Shown one piece after another: positions 14,760 through 17,582 of a DNA stretch of 17,582 bases. Every line of letters begins with the position of its first letter. The stretch's first letter is position 1. The stretch is from DASPTB01 sp035623615. Its GTDB lineage: Bacteria > Actinomycetota > UBA4738. Location: NCBI GenBank assembly GCA_035623615.1, contig DASPTB010000269.1:1-17582 (forward strand), written 5' to 3'. The notes under the pieces are model-generated. The model searched no databases. It was not told the DNA's origin and saw only the letters and a program-made list of their open reading frames with translations. The position numbers were made by a program, and so were the translations under genes.

Positions 14760-15731
14760 TCAGGCTCTGGGATGGCTGCGGCCGTAGACATCGAACAGCC
14801 TACGCCTCGAGACGTGGGTGTAACGCTGCGTGGTGGCGAGCGAGCTGTGCCCCAGCAGCTCCTGGACGACGCGGATCTCGGCGCCGCCCTCGAGCAGGTG
14901 AGTGGCGAAGGAATGCCGCAGCGTATGCGGAGTGATGCGGCGGCCGGCGAGGGTTCCGGTTCGACGACGCTCCAGCAGCGCCCGGACGGTCCTGGGTCCC
15001 AGCCTCCCCCCACGGCCGTTGAAGAACAGCGCCCCCGAGGCATCTCCCTGCGGGCGCATCCGCGGAAGGCCGCCGGCCAGATAGGCGCGCAACGCGTCCA
15101 CCCCGAAGTCCCCCACGGGCACCTCCCGCTCCTTTCCGCCTTTGCCGAACACCCTGACCCTTTGCCCATCGACGTCCAGGTCCCTCTCATTGAGCGCACA
15201 GAGCTCGGCAACTCGAAGACCGGAGCCATAGAGAAGCTCGAGGACCGCCCGGTCACGGAGCCCCACGGGATCGGGCGTCAGGGGCGATTCGGTCAGCCGC
15301 TGGGCTTCTGCCCTGGTCAGGACCACCGGAAGCCGGTTCGACGCCCGGGGAGAGGCCAGTTGGACGGCACTTCCCTCGGGGATCCGGTTCCGGCGCGCCG
15401 CCCACCCGTAGAAACTCCGGACCGCGGCCGCGCGCCGGGCCACCGTGCTGCGCGCGTACCCGAGCGTCGTGAGGCTCGCCAGCCATCGCCGAAGCGTCGC
15501 CCGGTCGGCGTCCCGCAGCGACGAGTCTTGCCGGGCCAGGAACTCGCCCAGCGACTCGAGGTCGCGGCGGTAGGCGGCGCCCGTGTGGGCAGAGAGCCGC
15601 CGTCCGAGCATCAGGTGGTCGAGGAACTCGTCGATCAGGGCCGCGTCGGCGGGCGACGGGCCGTTCTCTGCTCGTGCGGTGTTGGGGGCCAGCGCGGGGG
15701 ACCTCCGGCGAGACGTGAACAGGGGCAGCAT
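14760..15731 (-). CDS. xerC: Tyrosine recombinase XerC
   Basis: Site-specific tyrosine recombinase acting with a XerD partner at dif to resolve chromosome dimers. With the ATG at 15731 it has 323 residues. The N-terminal SAM-like core-binding domain spans about 27-115. The catalytic domain has Arg173 (GSGLRVAEL), Lys197 (FGKGGKER), His269 and Arg272 (HTLRHSFATHLLEGG), His295 (LLGHSSLATTQRYTH) and the nucleophile Tyr304, all intact. It is XerC rather than XerD by context (beside dprA and whiG). The start is uncertain: a TTG at 15746 would add five residues, and neither start has a ribosome site. It lies about 36 bases after dprA and 4 bases before whiG. No repeats or integrase cargo nearby suggest a mobile-element origin. 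Confidence 0.93.
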   Translation of the reverse strand: MLPLFTSRRRSPALAPNTARAENGPSPADAALIDEFLDHLMLGRRLSAHTGAAYRRDLESLGEFLARQDSSLRDADRATLRRWLASLTTLGYARSTVARRAAAVRSFYGWAARRNRIPEGSAVQLASPRASNRLPVVLTRAEAQRLTESPLTPDPVGLRDRAVLELLYGSGLRVAELCALNERDLDVDGQRVRVFGKGGKEREVPVGDFGVDALRAYLAGGLPRMRPQGDASGALFFNGRGGRLGPRTVRALLERRRTGTLAGRRITPHTLRHSFATHLLEGGAEIRVVQELLGHSSLATTQRYTHVSRRRLFDVYGRSHPRA

Positions 15732-15767
15732 CGACTTGTAGCACAAGCATCGGCAGGTTTCGGGAGA

Positions 15768-16889
15768 TCACACAAGCGGAACGGGCGCTTCGTACCGGCC
15801 GGCGCGCCGACGGACCAACCCTCGCACCTCGAGCGCCCCCAGCGCCGCGAGCGTCCTGGGGAGCGTGAGGCCGGCCCGTGCCGCGACGGCGTCCACCGTG
15901 GAGCTTCCCGACAGGGCGGCGGCGACCGCGGCCTCGTCGGGCGGAAGATCCGGACCGGGCCCCGTCCGGGGAACCCCGCGGTCGCCGCCGACGCCCGCCG
16001 AAAGGCCGAGGTCGTCGAGCAGATCCTCGGCGCCACGGATCATCGTCGCCCCTTCGCGGATGAGGGAAAGGGGAACCTGCGCCAGCTCGCTCGTGACGAG
16101 CCCCGGCACGGCGAAGACGTCCCTCCCGAGCTCGAGCGCATGATCGGCCGTGATCATCGAACCGCTGCCCGCCGCGCCCTCCACGATCACGACGGCGCGG
16201 GCGAGGCCGGCCACGATGCGGTTGCGCGCGGGGAACCGGAACGGGAGCGCCTTCGTTCCCGGCGGATACTCGCTCACGACGGTCCCCGTCCGCGCGATCC
16301 GCTCGATCAAGCCGGCGTTCTGCCGCGGATACGCCACGTCGATCCCGGACCCGAGAACGGCCACCGTGACGCCGCCGTGGTCCAGCGCTCCTTGGTGCGC
16401 CCGCGCGTCGATTCCCCGTGCCGCTCCGCTGACCACGCGGACACCGGCCCGCGCCAGCGCGGCTCCGAGTGACGCGGTGACTTCCTCGCCGTCGGCGGAC
16501 GCGTTGCGGGCGCCGACGATCGCCACCGTCACCGCCGGGGATCGCAGGTCGGCGCCGCGGACGAACACTCCGGCCGGCGGGTCGAACAGGTCGAGCAGCG
16601 ACGCGGGATACTCGGCGTCGCCCACCGTCACGAACCGCGCGCCGCCGCGCGCCGCCGCGGCGAGCACCTCCTCGCCGTCGAGCTCCCGCGCGCGATCGCG
16701 ATCGTCGCCTCCGGCCCGTCCCGTCCCCCGGACCGCCGCGAGCGCGAGGCTTGCCGTGGAGGTTCGCTCGGCGAGTGCGAGCAGCCGGCGCGGTGTGAGC
16801 GAGGGCAGGCTGAGAAGCGCCGCCAGCGCGGCACGGTTCTCGCCGCCGCGCGCGAATCCGTCCGGCCAGGAGGCGACCGGCCGCGCCAC
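15768..16889 (-). CDS. dprA: DNA processing protein DprA
   Basis: Binds incoming single-stranded DNA during natural transformation and loads RecA. With the GTG at 16889 it has 373 residues, family-like. Order: N-terminal helix-hairpin-helix-like region (about 20-50), Rossmann (LOG-type) domain with VAIVGARNAS (122-131), VVSGAARGIDARAHQGAL (152-169), VLGSGIDVAYP (178-188), SEYPPGTKALPFRFPARNRI (206-225) and GSGSMITADHALELGRDVFAVPG (241-263), then a C-terminal winged helix (about 317-366). The GTG was chosen because it follows the comM stop by 4 bases. In-frame starts at 16943 and 16976 would overlap comM and add an unconserved Arg/Pro-rich lead. The comM-dprA pair is common in bacteria, including species not known to be competent. 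Confidence 0.95.
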   Translation of the reverse strand: MARPVASWPDGFARGGENRAALAALLSLPSLTPRRLLALAERTSTASLALAAVRGTGRAGGDDRDRARELDGEEVLAAAARGGARFVTVGDAEYPASLLDLFDPPAGVFVRGADLRSPAVTVAIVGARNASADGEEVTASLGAALARAGVRVVSGAARGIDARAHQGALDHGGVTVAVLGSGIDVAYPRQNAGLIERIARTGTVVSEYPPGTKALPFRFPARNRIVAGLARAVVIVEGAAGSGSMITADHALELGRDVFAVPGLVTSELAQVPLSLIREGATMIRGAEDLLDDLGLSAGVGGDRGVPRTGPGPDLPPDEAAVAAALSGSSTVDAVAARAGLTLPRTLAALGALEVRGLVRRRAGRYEAPVPLV

Positions 16890-16893
16890 CTCG

Positions 16894-17582
16894 CTAGCCG
16901 GCCGCGGCACCGGGGTCGCCCGCGTCCGAGGAGCTGAACGCACGGTACCCGAGCGCCTCGGCGATGTGGTCGGCACCGACGTCGTCGGAGCCCTCGAGGT
17001 CCGCGACCGTTCTGGCCACGCGAATGGCGCGGTCGAACCCGCGCCCCGAAAGCGCCAGTCGCTCCACGGCGGCGGCGAGGACCTTCGCGGCGTCCCCGGA
17101 GAGCCGCGCCCTCGCGCGGATCACGGCGCCCGGCATCTGCGCGTTGCTCGACCATGGGCCGTCGGCGAGCCGCCGCCGCTGGCGCTCTCGCGCCACCTCG
17201 ACGCGGTCGGCGATGACGCGCGAGGACTCCGCCGCCCGGGCTGCCATGAGCTCGCGGCGCGTCAGGCGCGGCACGATGAGCTGGACGTCGACGCGGTCGA
17301 GCAGCGGTCCCGAGAGCCGGCCGCGATAGGCGAGCAACCGGTTGGGCTGGCAGCGGCACGCGCGGCGCGAGTCGCCGTCGAAGCCGCAGGGGCACGGGTT
17401 GGAAGCTGCGACGAGCGTGAAGCGGGCCGGGAACTCGGCGACGCCGGCGCTGCGCGCGATCACGACCGACCCGTCCTCCAGCGGCTGGCGGAGGCCCTCG
17501 ACGGCGTCGCGGCGAAACTCGGTGAACTCGTCCAGGAACAGGACGCCGTTGTGCGCGAGCGAGACCTCTCCCGGACGAGCGA
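16894..17582 (-). CDS. comM: ComM/YifB Mg-chelatase-like AAA+ ATPase (5' part outside window)
   Basis: C-terminal 228 residues of a ComM (YifB) helicase, a hexameric AAA+ ATPase that promotes branch migration of recombination intermediates during transformation. The gene enters at the right edge inside the AAA+ domain. Visible motifs are RPGEVSLAHNGVLFLDEF with Walker B FLDE, EGLRQPLEDGSVVIARSAG, the sensor segment FTLVAASNPCPCG, a four-cysteine cluster (CPCG...CRC), the SGPLLDRVDVQ arginine-finger region, and the C-terminal Mg_chelatase_C helical domain ending after GADHIAEALGYR. The N-terminal Lon-like domain and Walker A lie outside the window. It ends with TAG 4 bases before the preferred dprA start. 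Confidence 0.96.
   Translation of the reverse strand, partial: ARPGEVSLAHNGVLFLDEFTEFRRDAVEGLRQPLEDGSVVIARSAGVAEFPARFTLVAASNPCPCGFDGDSRRACRCQPNRLLAYRGRLSGPLLDRVDVQLIVPRLTRRELMAARAAESSRVIADRVEVARERQRRRLADGPWSSNAQMPGAVIRARARLSGDAAKVLAAAVERLALSGRGFDRAIRVARTVADLEGSDDVGADHIAEALGYRAFSSSDAGDPGAAAG

Noticed and set aside
14760..15731. A tyrosine recombinase that might mark an integrated element.
   Set aside because: It sits in the conserved dprA-xerC-whiG setting with all housekeeping XerC features, and no attachment repeats, tRNA gene or cargo genes are nearby.
1..17582. Search for CRISPR repeats, tRNA/rRNA genes, insertion-sequence ends, toxin-antitoxin or defence genes.
   Set aside because: None seen: no regularly spaced repeats, no RNA gene-like sequence, and the genes with recognisable families are housekeeping, envelope or signalling genes.

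Overview
This is a high-GC bacterial chromosome segment in which every supported gene lies on the minus strand. Transcription therefore runs from the right edge to the left. GC-rich third positions, frequent GTG starts and many 4-base GTGA/ATGA stop-start overlaps are typical of such genomes. The gene order comM-dprA-xerC-whiG-(M23 peptidase)-rpsB-tsf-pyrH-frr-cdsA-dxr-rseP matches the conserved block I know from Actinomycetota (streptomycetes, mycobacteria). The sigma factor is clearly of the WhiG type. The source is therefore probably an actinobacterium. Its class cannot be fixed from the sequence, and the unusual long protein tails and extra genes suggest a lineage away from the well-studied ones.

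Layout in transcription order. (1) 17582-13757: the C-terminal part of comM, then dprA, xerC and whiG. These are tightly spaced (gaps of about 4-36 bases) and cover DNA uptake/processing, chromosome dimer resolution and an alternative sigma factor. (2) 13660-10427: an exported M23-fold protein, an exported PQQ-type beta-propeller protein with a C-terminal membrane anchor, and a 6-TM protein with a long Ser/Arg-rich N-terminus. The last two are translationally coupled. This is the least standard part of the window. (3) 10426-10214: a 213-base spacer with a probable extended -10 promoter and a hairpin-bearing leader for rpsB. (4) 10213-5256: rpsB-tsf-pyrH (coupled), a 170-base spacer, then frr-cdsA (abutting). 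S2 carries an acidic C-terminal tail, and CdsA carries a 335-residue acidic, proline-rich N-terminal extension. (5) 5100-2722: dxr (MEP pathway) and rseP (site-2 protease). (6) 2640-1: an OmpR-type response regulator, its sensor kinase and a YjbQ/UPF0047 protein cut by the left edge, joined by 4-base overlaps.

No stretch over 300 bases lacks a gene; the longest spacer is 213 bases. I see no tRNA, rRNA, CRISPR array, insertion sequence or other sign of a mobile element. The window is essentially a housekeeping locus. I do not see convincing evidence of a new defence or mobile system. The items most worth a second look are the propeller/membrane-protein pair, the CdsA extension, the active-site substitution in the M23 protein, the candidate S2 leader and the kinase-YjbQ coupling.
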